Assembly: GCA_018242605.1 (NCBI GenBank)
Contig: JAFEBP010000009.1
Coordinates: 62,001 to 126,000, forward strand
DNA length: 64,000 nt
Origin: Planctomycetota bacterium
GTDB taxonomy: Bacteria > Planctomycetota > Phycisphaerae > Phycisphaerales > UBA1924
Reading direction: 5' to 3'
Below the pieces are notes generated by a model. It ran no database searches, had not been told where the DNA came from, and saw only the letters and a program-made list of their open reading frames with translations. The position numbers were made by a program, and so were the translations under genes. Below are positions 41,874 through 50,609 of the stretch, in pieces. Positions within the stretch are counted from its first letter, which is position 1. Each line of letters opens with the position of its first letter.

Positions 41874-42614
41874 ATGAAGTCTCTCGAATCCCGCATGGTG
41901 CTCGCCTCGTTCATCTGCCTGTCCGGGCTGGCGATCGCCGCGACGTCTCAGCCCGAATCAACCAAGCCGACAGGCAACGAGCCGCCCGCGAAGGCGCCTC
42001 AAGCCGCGAAGGTGAAGATCGCCGGCGATCCCTATTCGCTGACCACATGCCCGATCTCGGGCGGAAAGCTCGGTTCGATGGGCGACCCGATCGTCAAGAC
42101 GTACGACGGCCGCGAAGTCCGCTTCTGCTGCGACGCGTGCCCGCCGAAGTTCGAGAAGGATCTGACCGCGAGCATGGCCAAGCTCGACCAGGCGATGATC
42201 GCGGACCAACTCCCGCTGTACCCGACCGACGCGTCCATCGTCTCGGGCAAGAAACTCCCGCAGAAGCCCATCGACTGGGTCTTCAACAATCGCCTGGTGC
42301 GTCTGGCGGACGACGCGGAGAAGGCGGAGTTCCGGAAGGACCCCGCCAAGCACCTGGCCGCCCTCGACAAGGCCACGATCGAGAAGCAGACCAAGGACTA
42401 CCCGCTCAAGACCTGCCCGGTGAGCAAGGACGATCTCGGCTCGATGGGCGAGAACAAGGATGTGGTCGTCGCCGGCCGGCTCATCCGCCTGTGCTGCGGA
42501 TCGTGCGAGAAGGATGTCCTCAAGAACCCGTCCAAGTTCATCGCCATGATCGACGCGGCACGCAAAGGAACCGGCACGAGGACGGATGATGGTCACAGCG
42601 ACCACAAACACTGA
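41874..42614 (+). CDS. exported triple-module Cys (YHS/TRASH-like) protein, paralog 1
   Basis: 246-residue exported protein with a signal peptide (about 1-23, LASFICLSGLAIAA). Three related modules follow. Module 1 has TCPISGGKLGSM then REVRFCCDACPPKFEKD. Module 2 keeps the fold-like spacing (NNRLVRLADDAEKAEFRKD) but has lost all cysteines. Module 3 has TCPVSKDDLGSM then GRLIRLCCGSCEKDV. The CP....RFCC..C pattern resembles YHS/TRASH metal-binding domains. A His-rich tail (DGHSDHKH) closes it. It lies 63 bases downstream of the CusA-like pump, so it is probably a periplasmic metal-binding partner. A paralog of the same length (246) is at 45321. Confidence 0.75.
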   Translation: MKSLESRMVLASFICLSGLAIAATSQPESTKPTGNEPPAKAPQAAKVKIAGDPYSLTTCPISGGKLGSMGDPIVKTYDGREVRFCCDACPPKFEKDLTASMAKLDQAMIADQLPLYPTDASIVSGKKLPQKPIDWVFNNRLVRLADDAEKAEFRKDPAKHLAALDKATIEKQTKDYPLKTCPVSKDDLGSMGENKDVVVAGRLIRLCCGSCEKDVLKNPSKFIAMIDAARKGTGTRTDDGHSDHKH

Positions 42615-42749
42615 TGACGCGCCGGCTTCCAAGACGTTCGAGATCAAGCGTCGCCAGAATCGAGGCCGCGGTGGGCCGCCGCCGCATCTTCGCTGCGCTG
42701 CGCCTTCACTCACCGCTGGGCATTCCCCACACCTTCCGTACACTCACCC

Positions 42750-43412
42750 ATGCCCCCCGCTCGCAAGCAGGAATCCTCAGCCACCAAGAGAGGCCCGGCC
42801 TACCCCAAGGCCGTCGACCGGCTCATCTCCCTCTTCGCCGATCTCCCCGGCATCGGCCGCCGCAGCGCAGAGCGCCTCGCGTTCCACTTCCTCAAGAACG
42901 AAGAGAAAGCCGCCGCGGACCTCGCCGCGGCCTTGCTCGATGTCAAACGCACCGTCCGCCACTGCGAAGTCTGCTGGAACCTCTCCGACGGCCCCCGCTG
43001 CGACATCTGCACCTCCGACAGCCGCGACCGCAAGACCGTCCTCATTGTGGAGCAGCCTCGCGACCTCATCGCCTTGGAGCAGACCGGCATGTACCGCGGC
43101 CTCTACCACGTCCTGATGGGGCGTCTGAGCCCCTTGGACGGCATCGGTCCCGAGGAGCTCACCGTCGCCGACCTCCTGAAAAGACTTGATAATCATTCCA
43201 TCAACCCGGGGCAGACCCCCGTCGGGGAAGTTATACTCGGTCTGAACCCCACGCTTGAGGGAGACGGAACTGCGCTCTACTTATCAGACCTGTGTAGACA
43301 AAGGGGGGTCAAAGTGACACGATTGGCACGTGGTTTGCCGACAGGGTCTCAGTTGGAGTACGCCAACAAGGCCGTGCTTGCCGATGCCATCGAGGGCCGG
43401 CAGGGCGTCTAG
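42750..43412 (+). CDS. recR: recombination protein RecR
   Basis: 220-residue RecR, which works with RecO/RecF to load RecA at gaps. Seen are the helix-hairpin-helix LIS.FADLPGIGRRSAERLAFH (about 27-45), a C4 zinc finger (CEVCWNLSDGPRCDIC, about 72-87), the Toprim domain starting TVLIVEQPRDLIALEQTGMYRGLYHVL and the C-terminal block VTRLARGLPTGSQLEYANKAVLADAI. Size is a little longer than the usual 198 because of a charged N-terminal extension (MPPARKQESSATKRG). It stands between metal-island genes and rpoN, which starts 28 bases downstream on the same strand. Confidence 0.96.
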   Translation: MPPARKQESSATKRGPAYPKAVDRLISLFADLPGIGRRSAERLAFHFLKNEEKAAADLAAALLDVKRTVRHCEVCWNLSDGPRCDICTSDSRDRKTVLIVEQPRDLIALEQTGMYRGLYHVLMGRLSPLDGIGPEELTVADLLKRLDNHSINPGQTPVGEVILGLNPTLEGDGTALYLSDLCRQRGVKVTRLARGLPTGSQLEYANKAVLADAIEGRQGV

Positions 43413-43439
43413 ACCTGCACCCTCGACACGATCGACCGC

Positions 43440-45065
43440 ATGAGATTCGAGACCGCACAACACCTCCGACTCGGCCAGACCATGAAGCTGGCCCCCAGGA
43501 TGATCCAGTCCATGGAGATCCTGCAGATGCCGCTCGCGCAGTTGGAGGAGCGCATCGAGCAGGAGCTCGAGAGCAACCCCACGCTCGAACTGCTCGACGG
43601 CGATCCCACCGAACCCCGCAGCGAAGACGTCATCGCCCCCGAGCGAGAGACCGATGAAGACCGGCCCCTCAAGCTCAACGAACGCTCCGCGGACGATGAT
43701 TTCGCGCGACTCGATTCCTTCGAGGAAACACACCCCGACGCCGCGGAGAACGAGTTCGACGATGCCCCGTTCCACGACCGCTCGCAGCGGATGGAGCGTC
43801 AGGAAACCGATTACTCGCCGTGGCGCGGCGACGGCGAACGCGACGCCAAGATGGAAGCCATGGCCGCCGCGCCCGCCCGCGGCGTCTCGCTCACCGAACA
43901 ACTCCGCGGCCAGTGGGCCCTGGTCGACGTCGATTCAGTCCTCCGCGCTCCGGGCGAACTCATCATCTCCTTTCTCGATGAGGACGGCTATCTCCGCACG
44001 CCGCTGGAGACCATCGCCGACCGCGCTCCCATCGGCGCTCCGCCCCCGCCGCAGGACGGCGACACCTCCAGCGAGGACCTCTCGCTCTTCACCCAGAAGC
44101 CCGACCCAGCCCTGATGGAGCGGGCCCTCCGCGCTGTGCAACTCTTCCTGGAGCCCCCGGGCGTCGCGGCACGCACGCCCGCCGAGTGCCTCCTGCTCCA
44201 GTTGGAGGCCATGGAAGACGACGCCGAGGACATGGGCTGGACCCGCAAGACCTTCACCGACGCCCACACCATCGTCGAGCACCACCTGGACGACATCTCC
44301 CAGAACCGCCTGCCGCGGATCGCGGAGAAGACCGGCCTTTCGCTCGACGAGATCAAGAACGCCCTCTCGCTCCTCAAGCGCCTGAGCCTCTCGCCCGCGC
44401 GCCGGCTCGTGGAGGACGAGAACCGCCCCATCGTCCCCGACGCCATCGTCGAGTACGACGCCGAGCAGGACCGCTACATCGCCTACCTCAACGACTCGCG
44501 CATGCCCAACCTGCGCATCAACCAGGAGTACGCGCGCCTCGCTAAAGACCGCGGCATGGAAAAGCGCGACCGCGAGTTCATCAAGACCAACCTCGGCAAC
44601 GCCCAGTGGCTGCTCGAGGCCGTCGGCCAGCGCCGCCAGACCCTGCTGCGGGTCCTCACCAGCGTCGTCGAGGCCCAGCGCGATTTCTTCGACTACGGCC
44701 CCCAGGCGCTCAAGCCCCTGCCCATGACCGCCGTCGCCGATCAGCTCGGCATCCACGTCGCCACCGTCAGCCGCGCCGTCGCCGAAAAGTACATCGCCAC
44801 GCCCCGCGGCATCGTTCCGCTGCGCAAGTTCTTCTCCGGCGGCGTCCAGGCCCGCACCGAGGAAGGCAACGAAGACCTCGCCTGGGACGCCATCAAGGCC
44901 GCCCTCCGCGAACTGGTCAACGCCGAGGACAAGTCCAAGCCTCTGAGCGACGAGGCCCTCGTCGAAGAACTCAAGAAACGCGGCATCGAGATCGCCCGCC
45001 GCACCGTCGCCAAGTACCGCGACCAGCTTGAAATTCCCACCGCGCGCCTGCGCCGCAAGTTCTGA
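43440..45065 (+). CDS. rpoN: RNA polymerase sigma-54 factor
   Basis: 541-residue sigma-54. Region I, which binds the enhancer-dependent activator, is at the N-terminus (QTMKLAPRMIQSMEILQMPLAQLEERIEQELESNPTL pattern). The acidic region II follows (about 50-145). The core-binding region is central (PGVAARTPAECLLLQLEA). The C-terminal DNA-binding part has the helix-turn-helix (GIHVATVSRAVAEKYIATPRGI) and the RpoN box ARRTVAKYR, and ends REPIPTARLRRKF-like (LEIPTARLRRKF). All conserved parts are present. Sigma-54 recognises GG-N10-GC promoters with activator ATPases; none of those activators is in this window. recR and rpoN adjacency is a chance arrangement, not the usual ptsN locus. Confidence 0.96.
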   Translation: MRFETAQHLRLGQTMKLAPRMIQSMEILQMPLAQLEERIEQELESNPTLELLDGDPTEPRSEDVIAPERETDEDRPLKLNERSADDDFARLDSFEETHPDAAENEFDDAPFHDRSQRMERQETDYSPWRGDGERDAKMEAMAAAPARGVSLTEQLRGQWALVDVDSVLRAPGELIISFLDEDGYLRTPLETIADRAPIGAPPPPQDGDTSSEDLSLFTQKPDPALMERALRAVQLFLEPPGVAARTPAECLLLQLEAMEDDAEDMGWTRKTFTDAHTIVEHHLDDISQNRLPRIAEKTGLSLDEIKNALSLLKRLSLSPARRLVEDENRPIVPDAIVEYDAEQDRYIAYLNDSRMPNLRINQEYARLAKDRGMEKRDREFIKTNLGNAQWLLEAVGQRRQTLLRVLTSVVEAQRDFFDYGPQALKPLPMTAVADQLGIHVATVSRAVAEKYIATPRGIVPLRKFFSGGVQARTEEGNEDLAWDAIKAALRELVNAEDKSKPLSDEALVEELKKRGIEIARRTVAKYRDQLEIPTARLRRKF

Positions 45066-45320
45066 TCCGCGAACCCGGCCCCCGAGACGAACGTACAATT
45101 GGCCCGGTCGGATCCGCTCCAGGGCCCGTGGAATGTGTACACGCTCCGCGCCATTCCTGATCCCGCTCGCGCCCCTCGCGATATCCGCGCACCCGTACAT
45201 CCCGATCACCCGCGTGCGCCCAACCGCACGCCGCAGTGTGCAGCTCGACTCTGATGTGTGTCGGCTGCCTGGTTCCCTCTTTCATTTCCTTCCGTTCCCT
45301 TTTTTCATCCGGAGTTCCCC

Positions 45321-46061
45321 ATGTCAGTGAAATCCACGCTCGTCCTCTCCGCACTCGCCGCCCTCACCCTGGGCGCCGGATCGGCCATCGCCTTCGCCCC
45401 GCACGCGCCGTTCGTCGCGCCCGCCGAAGAGGCCGCGGCACGCATCGGCGACGCCTTCCCCTTCGACACCTGCCCGGTGGACCACAAGAAGTTCTCGGTG
45501 AAGGAAGCCCCGATCTCCAAGCTGTACGAAGGCCGCGAGGTCCGCTTCTGCTCGCCCGCGTGCCCCGCGAAGTTTGAGAAGGACCTGGCCGCGAACATCG
45601 CCAAGATCGATGACCAGATCATCAAGGATCAGGCCCCGATCTACCCGCTCAAGACCTCGCTCGTCACCGGCAAGGACCTTCCCGCCAAGCCCTACGAGTT
45701 CGTGTACGGCAACCGCCTGATCCGCCTGGGCGACCAGAGCGAGAAGGCCGCGTTCATGAAGGACGGCGAGAAGATGCTGGCCAAGCTGAACGAGGCGGTC
45801 ATCACCGCCCAGGGCAAGAACTACCCCGCGACGCAGTGCCTCGTCACCGCCGAGGATCTTGACATGAGCTCCGGCAAGCCCGTCGAGATCGTCGTCGCCG
45901 GTCGCATGATCCGCCTGTGCTGCAACGACTGCAAGGGCGATATCGACGCCGCGCCCGCCAAGTTCATCGCCAAGCTCGCCACCGTGAAGAAGGGCGAGAA
46001 GTTCAAAGCCGAACGCGAGTGCGCCGACGAACCCGAAAAGAAGCCCGAAACCAAGAAGTAA
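45321..46061 (+). CDS. exported triple-module Cys protein, paralog 2
   Basis: 246-residue exported protein, paralog of the gene at 41874. The start at 45321 has GGAG eight bases upstream and opens with a signal peptide (MSVKSTLVLSALAALTLGAG). Module 1: TCPVDHKKFSVKE then REVRFCSPACPAKFEKDL. Module 2: SLVTGKDLP then GNRLIRLGDQSEKAAFMKD, without cysteines. Module 3: QCLVTAEDLDMSS then GRMIRLCCNDCKGDI. The first module has CSPAC in place of CCDAC. The tail is basic/acidic (ECADEPEKKPETKK). A terminator follows directly. Probably another periplasmic metal-binding protein; shared length and layout with the 41874 protein indicate duplication. Confidence 0.75.
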   Translation: MSVKSTLVLSALAALTLGAGSAIAFAPHAPFVAPAEEAAARIGDAFPFDTCPVDHKKFSVKEAPISKLYEGREVRFCSPACPAKFEKDLAANIAKIDDQIIKDQAPIYPLKTSLVTGKDLPAKPYEFVYGNRLIRLGDQSEKAAFMKDGEKMLAKLNEAVITAQGKNYPATQCLVTAEDLDMSSGKPVEIVVAGRMIRLCCNDCKGDIDAAPAKFIAKLATVKKGEKFKAERECADEPEKKPETKK

Positions 46062-46081
46062 ACCCCAGCGCGATGCCTTCC

Positions 46082-46110
46082 AAAAAGCACGCCCCAGGGC
46101 GTGCTTTTTT
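46082..46110. terminator. bidirectional Rho-independent terminator
   Basis: Stem AAAGCACGCC / GGCGTGCTTT with a 4-base loop, flanked by A-run and T-run (AAAAA, TTTTTT), so it can stop transcripts in both directions. It lies between the convergent Cys-module gene and the hemolysin-III gene, whose stop codon touches it. Confidence 0.9.
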
Positions 46111-46802
46111 CATGCGGCGCCTGTCGCTGAATTTTCCGAAGTCGACACCCGCGCCGCCCGCAGCACGAACCGCCAATGGCCCCACAAGCCCGCCAGCACC
46201 GCCACGTGGAAGAGCTCGTGCGGTCGGATCACGCCCGGCCAGATCACCGGCCAGCCCACTAGTTCGATGACCGCCCCGGCCGTGTAGAACAGCCCGCCGA
46301 TCAGCAGCGGCGCGATGAACCGCACGCCGATCCGCAGGCTCAGCGCCACCATCGCGTACAACCCGAGCCAGCCCATCGCGACATACACCCCGACACCCAG
46401 CCACTGAGGGCAGGTCTCAAAGTACACCAGCTTGAGCGCGATCCCCGCGACCGCCACCGACCAGATCAACCAGAGCATCCCCCACCGCGCCACGCCCTTG
46501 AACAGAATCGTGTGCACCGGCGTGAACGTGCCCGCGATGAGCACGAAAATCGCCGCGTGATCAAGTCGCTGCAGCACCTGCCGAGCCGCACCCGCCGGCA
46601 AACCATGAAACGCCGCGCTGCACGACAGCAGGAGGACCGCCGAAAGGGAAAATACGAGCAGGCTCAGGCGCGCCCCGCCCCTCGTGCCCCGGATCAACGT
46701 CGGCGTGAACGCCGCCACCGCGATCGCGCCCAGCAGGTGCGTCGCCGTGCTCACAGGATCGTTCACGGAGTACAGCGGAAATGGTGCGATCGCAAGCAAC
46801 AC
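46110..46802 (-). CDS. trhA: hemolysin III / TrhA family membrane protein
   Basis: 230-residue polytopic membrane protein with seven predicted helices, family HlyIII/TrhA (PF03006, related to PAQR receptors). Conserved residues are in VSTATHLLGAI (first His), SAAFHGLPAGAARQVLQRLDHAAIFVLIAGTFTP (the S..FH and DH/DHAAIF motifs), and PHELFHVAVLAGLWGHW (third His pair). These His and Asp residues bind zinc in PAQR-like folds. Family members modulate membrane fluidity or energetics (TrhA) or act as hydrolases; hemolysis is not its normal function. It is monocistronic, convergent with the Cys-module gene. 230 residues is normal for the family. Confidence 0.9.
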   Translation of the reverse strand: MLLAIAPFPLYSVNDPVSTATHLLGAIAVAAFTPTLIRGTRGGARLSLLVFSLSAVLLLSCSAAFHGLPAGAARQVLQRLDHAAIFVLIAGTFTPVHTILFKGVARWGMLWLIWSVAVAGIALKLVYFETCPQWLGVGVYVAMGWLGLYAMVALSLRIGVRFIAPLLIGGLFYTAGAVIELVGWPVIWPGVIRPHELFHVAVLAGLWGHWRFVLRAARVSTSENSATGAA

Positions 46803-47019
46803 TCAGGATAGCGTCGCCATTCCTACTCGATTCAGCACAACTTCTCCTCGGCCAGTTGCGCCACCAGATCGTTCGCGGTGCCGGCCTGAGCATGGCAAGA
46901 GGTCTACCTCGGAGCCGGCGGATTCGCCACCCGCGCATTGTGATCGGTCAAGTCGGCAGGCCGTGGCGAGAAGTCGGCGAGCAACGTGCTCAGCCAAAGA
47001 ATCGGGTATTGGCCCGGGA

Positions 47020-48096
47020 TCAGTTGCCCACCAACTTGTTCTCTCGGCCTCCCACGTCGACGCCCCGCAGGCCCATGCGCGTCCACTTCTGGTAACCGGG
47101 CGCGATGAACTCGGTGCCGCCGCGGACCGGCGACTCCCAGTTGCTGGGCTCGTACCGGATCAGCATGGGGAAGGGCGTGATGGGGCGCGATGGGTCCCAT
47201 CCGGGATTAGCGCCCACGTCGTAGCCCGATGGGTCGGGCGGCCCGGTGAGGATGATCCGCACCGAAGCATCGAAGAACAGCATGGGCGAACGGGCATCTG
47301 CGTAGGCGTAATAGAACTGGGCCTTGCCGAAGTGCCGCACCTGCGAGTCGTACTGGTGCACCTTCTGCGCCGGGAACGTGACCTCGCTGATGCGGCGGCG
47401 GCCGAAGTTGCCCTCGGGCCCGTTGCCGGTCAGGTAATAGAACCGGTGGCTACCGGCCTGAGTGACGCCGCGTTCGTTGTCGGAGCGGTCGGGCGAGAAA
47501 GCACAGTACACGGTCTCGTAGGTGGAGCCGTAGGGCCAGCGCTGCGAGCCCTCTCCGGTGGGCTGGGGCTGAAGTTCTCCGCGATCGAACGCGAAGGGGT
47601 CCGACGACCAGCGCAGCCGGTTCGCGTCGTCGGGGCACACGACCATCCGCTCGGGCAGGCGCTGCGCGAGGTAGTCCTGGAGCACCAGGTGGCTGTACAG
47701 GATGTTGGGGATCCACGAGCTGATCGTCGGGAAGTTGGATTCGTCGCGCCCGCCGCGGCGGCGCACGATATCCACAGCTTGCGCAGAAGCTGCTTCAAGG
47801 TCGTTGCCTCCCAGCGCCTGCGCCCGGGTGTCCGCGTATGTGAGCAACGACGCGCTGATCGGTCCGGGGGGCACCGTGAATGCCCAGAGCCGGTCGAAGT
47901 AATCGGCGGCATAGGACGCCGTGGCCACTCCCGTCTGCTTCATGTTGGAGAGGCAGATGGAGAGCCGCCCGGTCTTGCGCGCCTGCCCGAGCGCGGGCAG
48001 CAGAATGCCGATCAGCAGCGCGATGACGGCGATCACCACCAGCAGTTCGATCAGCGTGAACCCAAAGCGCAACGCAACGGCACCCCGTCGATGCAT
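47020..48096 (-). CDS. type II secretion pseudopilin / prepilin-type protein
   Basis: 358-residue protein with a prepilin-type N-terminal cleavage/methylation motif: basic leader [12 protein letters not shown], cleavage before [24 protein letters not shown] (only the F-T-L-I-E-L-L core quoted). The start at 48096 has GGAG six bases upstream; the longer frame to 48150 has none. The rest is a soluble, pseudopilin-like domain with a long insertion, [20 protein letters not shown] (typical of the planctomycete H-X9-DG/DUF1559-related group), then [17 protein letters not shown]. Planctomycetes have very many of these proteins, displayed outside by a T2SS-like machine; a specific role is not apparent. 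No other T2SS genes lie in the window. Confidence 0.85.
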   Translation of the reverse strand: MHRRGAVALRFGFTLIELLVVIAVIALLIGILLPALGQARKTGRLSICLSNMKQTGVATASYAADYFDRLWAFTVPPGPISASLLTYADTRAQALGGNDLEAASAQAVDIVRRRGGRDESNFPTISSWIPNILYSHLVLQDYLAQRLPERMVVCPDDANRLRWSSDPFAFDRGELQPQPTGEGSQRWPYGSTYETVYCAFSPDRSDNERGVTQAGSHRFYYLTGNGPEGNFGRRRISEVTFPAQKVHQYDSQVRHFGKAQFYYAYADARSPMLFFDASVRIILTGPPDPSGYDVGANPGWDPSRPITPFPMLIRYEPSNWESPVRGGTEFIAPGYQKWTRMGLRGVDVGGRENKLVGN

Positions 48097-48297
48097 GGCC
48101 TGCTCCAAGGTAAGGTCACCACAACCGGAGCGCTCGAGGCCGGTACACAACCGGCGCGCCGCGGCACCGAACAGAGTGTTCGGTACCCACAGAATACCAG
48201 ATTCCCGTGCCTGTGTCTAGGAAATTCACTCGCAAACCGGGGGGTTATCGGCGAATCATGCCCGCTGTGGGTGATACAGCCCGAGCGACCAACCGTT

Positions 48298-49335
48298 CTA
48301 CCGGCCCGCGAAGGATCGCTTGAACCATTCCACCGTCTCGGCCAAGCCCACCTCGAGCGAGGCCACCGGCTCGTAGCCCAGAAGCTGTTTGGCCAGACCG
48401 ATGTCAGCCACGGAGTGCTTGACATCACCCGTCCTTGCCGGCTCGAAACGCGGCGAGAGTTGGGTCGCGCCGCACTCACGGGCGATCAGGCTGGCGAGTT
48501 GCGCCACCGTGGTCCGAGAGCCAGCCCCAACGTTTACAGCCTGACCGGTGAGGCGCGTCTGCGTCGCGCCGGCCAGCAGCATCGCCAGCACCGCGTTGCT
48601 CACGAATGTGAAGTCTCGGCTCTGCTCGCCGTCGCCGTAGATGGTCGGCGCTTCGCCGTCCATGTAGTGCTTCGTGAAGGCGGGGACCACCGCGGCGTAC
48701 GCGGAGTCCGCGCTCTGCCGGGGCCCGAAGATGTTGAAGAACCGCATGGAGACCGTCGAGAGTCCGTAGGCCGCGGCGTACACGGCGAGCACGTGCTCTC
48801 CCGCGATCTTGCTCGCCGCGTACGGCGAGAGCGGCTTGGGCATCTGCGTCTCGACCTTCGGCAGTTCGGGTTGGTTTCCGTACACGGAAGACGAGGATGC
48901 CGCGATCACACGCTCGACGTGGGTGGACCGCTTCTGCATGCCGCGGCCGAACCCGCGGGCCGCTTCCATCACGCGCAGGGTGCCGGTTGCGTTCACGGAC
49001 CAAGTGCGCTGGGGGTCTTCGATGCTCCGGGGCACCGACCCGAGCGCCGCCAGATGAAAGACCGTCCGGCAGCCGCGCATCGCTTCGGCGAGCGCATCGT
49101 CGTCGAGGATCGAACCGTGAACAAAGGCGACGCGGTCGGGCTCCAGTTCGATCAGGCCGGCCAAGTGCTCTACCGTCGAGTTCGAGAGGTCGTCGATCAC
49201 GCGGATCGATGCGCCCAAAGAGAGGAGCGCATCGCACAGGTGACCGCCGATGAAGCCCGCGCCGCCGGTGACGCACACCGGGCGTTCGTCATAGAACGTC
49301 CGCAACTGATTCACCTTGTCGGCGGGCAGTTTCAT
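48298..49335 (-). CDS. NAD-dependent epimerase/dehydratase (nucleotide-sugar type)
   Basis: 345-residue extended SDR. The nucleotide-binding motif GGAGFIGGHLCDAL is near 24-37, with IRVIDDLSNST; the substrate/cofactor segments LAALGSVPRSIEDP and SSSSVYGN follow, and the catalytic Tyr-x3-Lys is YAASK near 173-177. It ends with DVKHSVADIGLAKQLLGYEP, typical of UDP-glucose 4-epimerase or UDP-glucuronate epimerase-like enzymes. It likely interconverts nucleotide sugars for cell-surface polysaccharide. Exact substrate is not determinable. Transcribed divergently from the UbiA gene at 49453, and followed on the same strand by the pseudopilin gene after 201 bases. Confidence 0.9.
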   Translation of the reverse strand: MKLPADKVNQLRTFYDERPVCVTGGAGFIGGHLCDALLSLGASIRVIDDLSNSTVEHLAGLIELEPDRVAFVHGSILDDDALAEAMRGCRTVFHLAALGSVPRSIEDPQRTWSVNATGTLRVMEAARGFGRGMQKRSTHVERVIAASSSSVYGNQPELPKVETQMPKPLSPYAASKIAGEHVLAVYAAAYGLSTVSMRFFNIFGPRQSADSAYAAVVPAFTKHYMDGEAPTIYGDGEQSRDFTFVSNAVLAMLLAGATQTRLTGQAVNVGAGSRTTVAQLASLIARECGATQLSPRFEPARTGDVKHSVADIGLAKQLLGYEPVASLEVGLAETVEWFKRSFAGR

Positions 49336-49452
49336 CGAGGTAGTGCAGTGTAGTGATTTCCGCGCATTAATGGAAGAAAAATCTGTCTTGCCCGCAACCG
49401 AACGGAATGCGACCGTCCATCACACCCCGTCCACACCTAAACTCGCACCCTC

Positions 49453-50391
49453 ATGAGCCGGGCCGCGGATCAATCCTCAACGATCGGGCTGACGCAGGCG
49501 GCGGGCATCATCGCTTCCGATATCAAGCTGGCCCACTCGGTGTTCGCGCTGCCGTTCGCGATTCTCGCGGCGTTCATGGCCTTCCCGCAGCGTCCATCGC
49601 CCCCGTGGCGGGAGTCCGCGATCAAGTTGGTGCTGATCGTCGTGTGCATGTTCTTCGCTCGCACGTGGGCGATGCTCGTGAATCGGCTCGCCGACCGAAC
49701 CATCGACGCGGGCAACGAGCGGACCAAACGCCGCGCGTTCGCTTCGGGCCGCTTGTCGGCGCGGACGGGCTGGACGGCGGCGGCGGGGTGCGCGGCGGCG
49801 TTCATAGGCGTGGCCTCGCTGTTCTGGTTCATCTTCTCGAACATGTGGCCCCCGCTGCTCGCGGCGCCTGTGCTCGCGTGGATCGCGTTCTACTCGTTCA
49901 CCAAGCGGTTCACGGCGCTCTGCCACCTGTTCCTGGGCGGCGCGCTCGCGGCGTCACCGCTGGCGGCGGCCATCGCGGTGGATCCGCGGACACTGTCGAC
50001 CACGCCTTCACTCTGGTTCCTCGCGGGATTCGTGCTGATGTGGGTCGCCGGATTCGACGTGATTTACGCCTTGGCGGACGAGGAGTTTGATCGGTGCAGG
50101 GGGCTCAACAGCATCCCGGCGCGGCTCGGCTGGCGGCGGGCCATCTGGGCCAGTCGAGCGCTGCACGCGCTGGCGCTGGCGTTGCTCATCGGCGCGTGGC
50201 GCTGGGATCCGCGGTTCGGCCTTCTCTTCGGCGTCGGCGTCGCGATTGTCGCGTGCCTGTTGATGCTGGAGCATTCCATCGTGGCCAGGCGAGGCAAGGC
50301 CGGGCTCGACATGGCTTTTTTCACGGTGAACGGGATCGTGAGCTGCGTGCTGGGCGCGGTGGGCTGCCTAGATGTACTGACCCGCGCCTGA
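49453..50391 (+). CDS. UbiA-family prenyltransferase (4-hydroxybenzoate / MqnP-like)
   Basis: 312-residue membrane prenyltransferase with about eight helices. The two Asp-rich metal/diphosphate motifs are N77RLADRTID85AGNERTKRRAF and D202VIYALADEEFD213. It transfers a polyprenyl chain from its diphosphate to an aromatic acid in quinone synthesis. The sequence around NERTKRRAFASGRLS matches the group used for 4-hydroxybenzoate or, in organisms with the futalosine route, menaquinone (MqnP). Because no other ubi/mqn genes are adjacent, I leave the symbol blank. No coupling with neighbours. Confidence 0.9.
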   Translation: MSRAADQSSTIGLTQAAGIIASDIKLAHSVFALPFAILAAFMAFPQRPSPPWRESAIKLVLIVVCMFFARTWAMLVNRLADRTIDAGNERTKRRAFASGRLSARTGWTAAAGCAAAFIGVASLFWFIFSNMWPPLLAAPVLAWIAFYSFTKRFTALCHLFLGGALAASPLAAAIAVDPRTLSTTPSLWFLAGFVLMWVAGFDVIYALADEEFDRCRGLNSIPARLGWRRAIWASRALHALALALLIGAWRWDPRFGLLFGVGVAIVACLLMLEHSIVARRGKAGLDMAFFTVNGIVSCVLGAVGCLDVLTRA

Positions 50392-50609
50392 ACTAGAAAT
50401 CCCTCCGGCGCGCCTCGGATCGAGCGCTTATGTCTCTCTCTCCACCAAGGCGCGAGCGGTGCGCCTTGATTCGCAAGGCGTTTGTGCTTTTGCACGTGCA
50501 GAAGCCGAACGCTCATAAATCCTTGGGAAATGAGAGCGATTTTAGGACCGAACACGGCGTATACAACGCATCAGGAGTTACAGCGCTCGGTTCCTCGCCG
50601 GCGGCAGTC

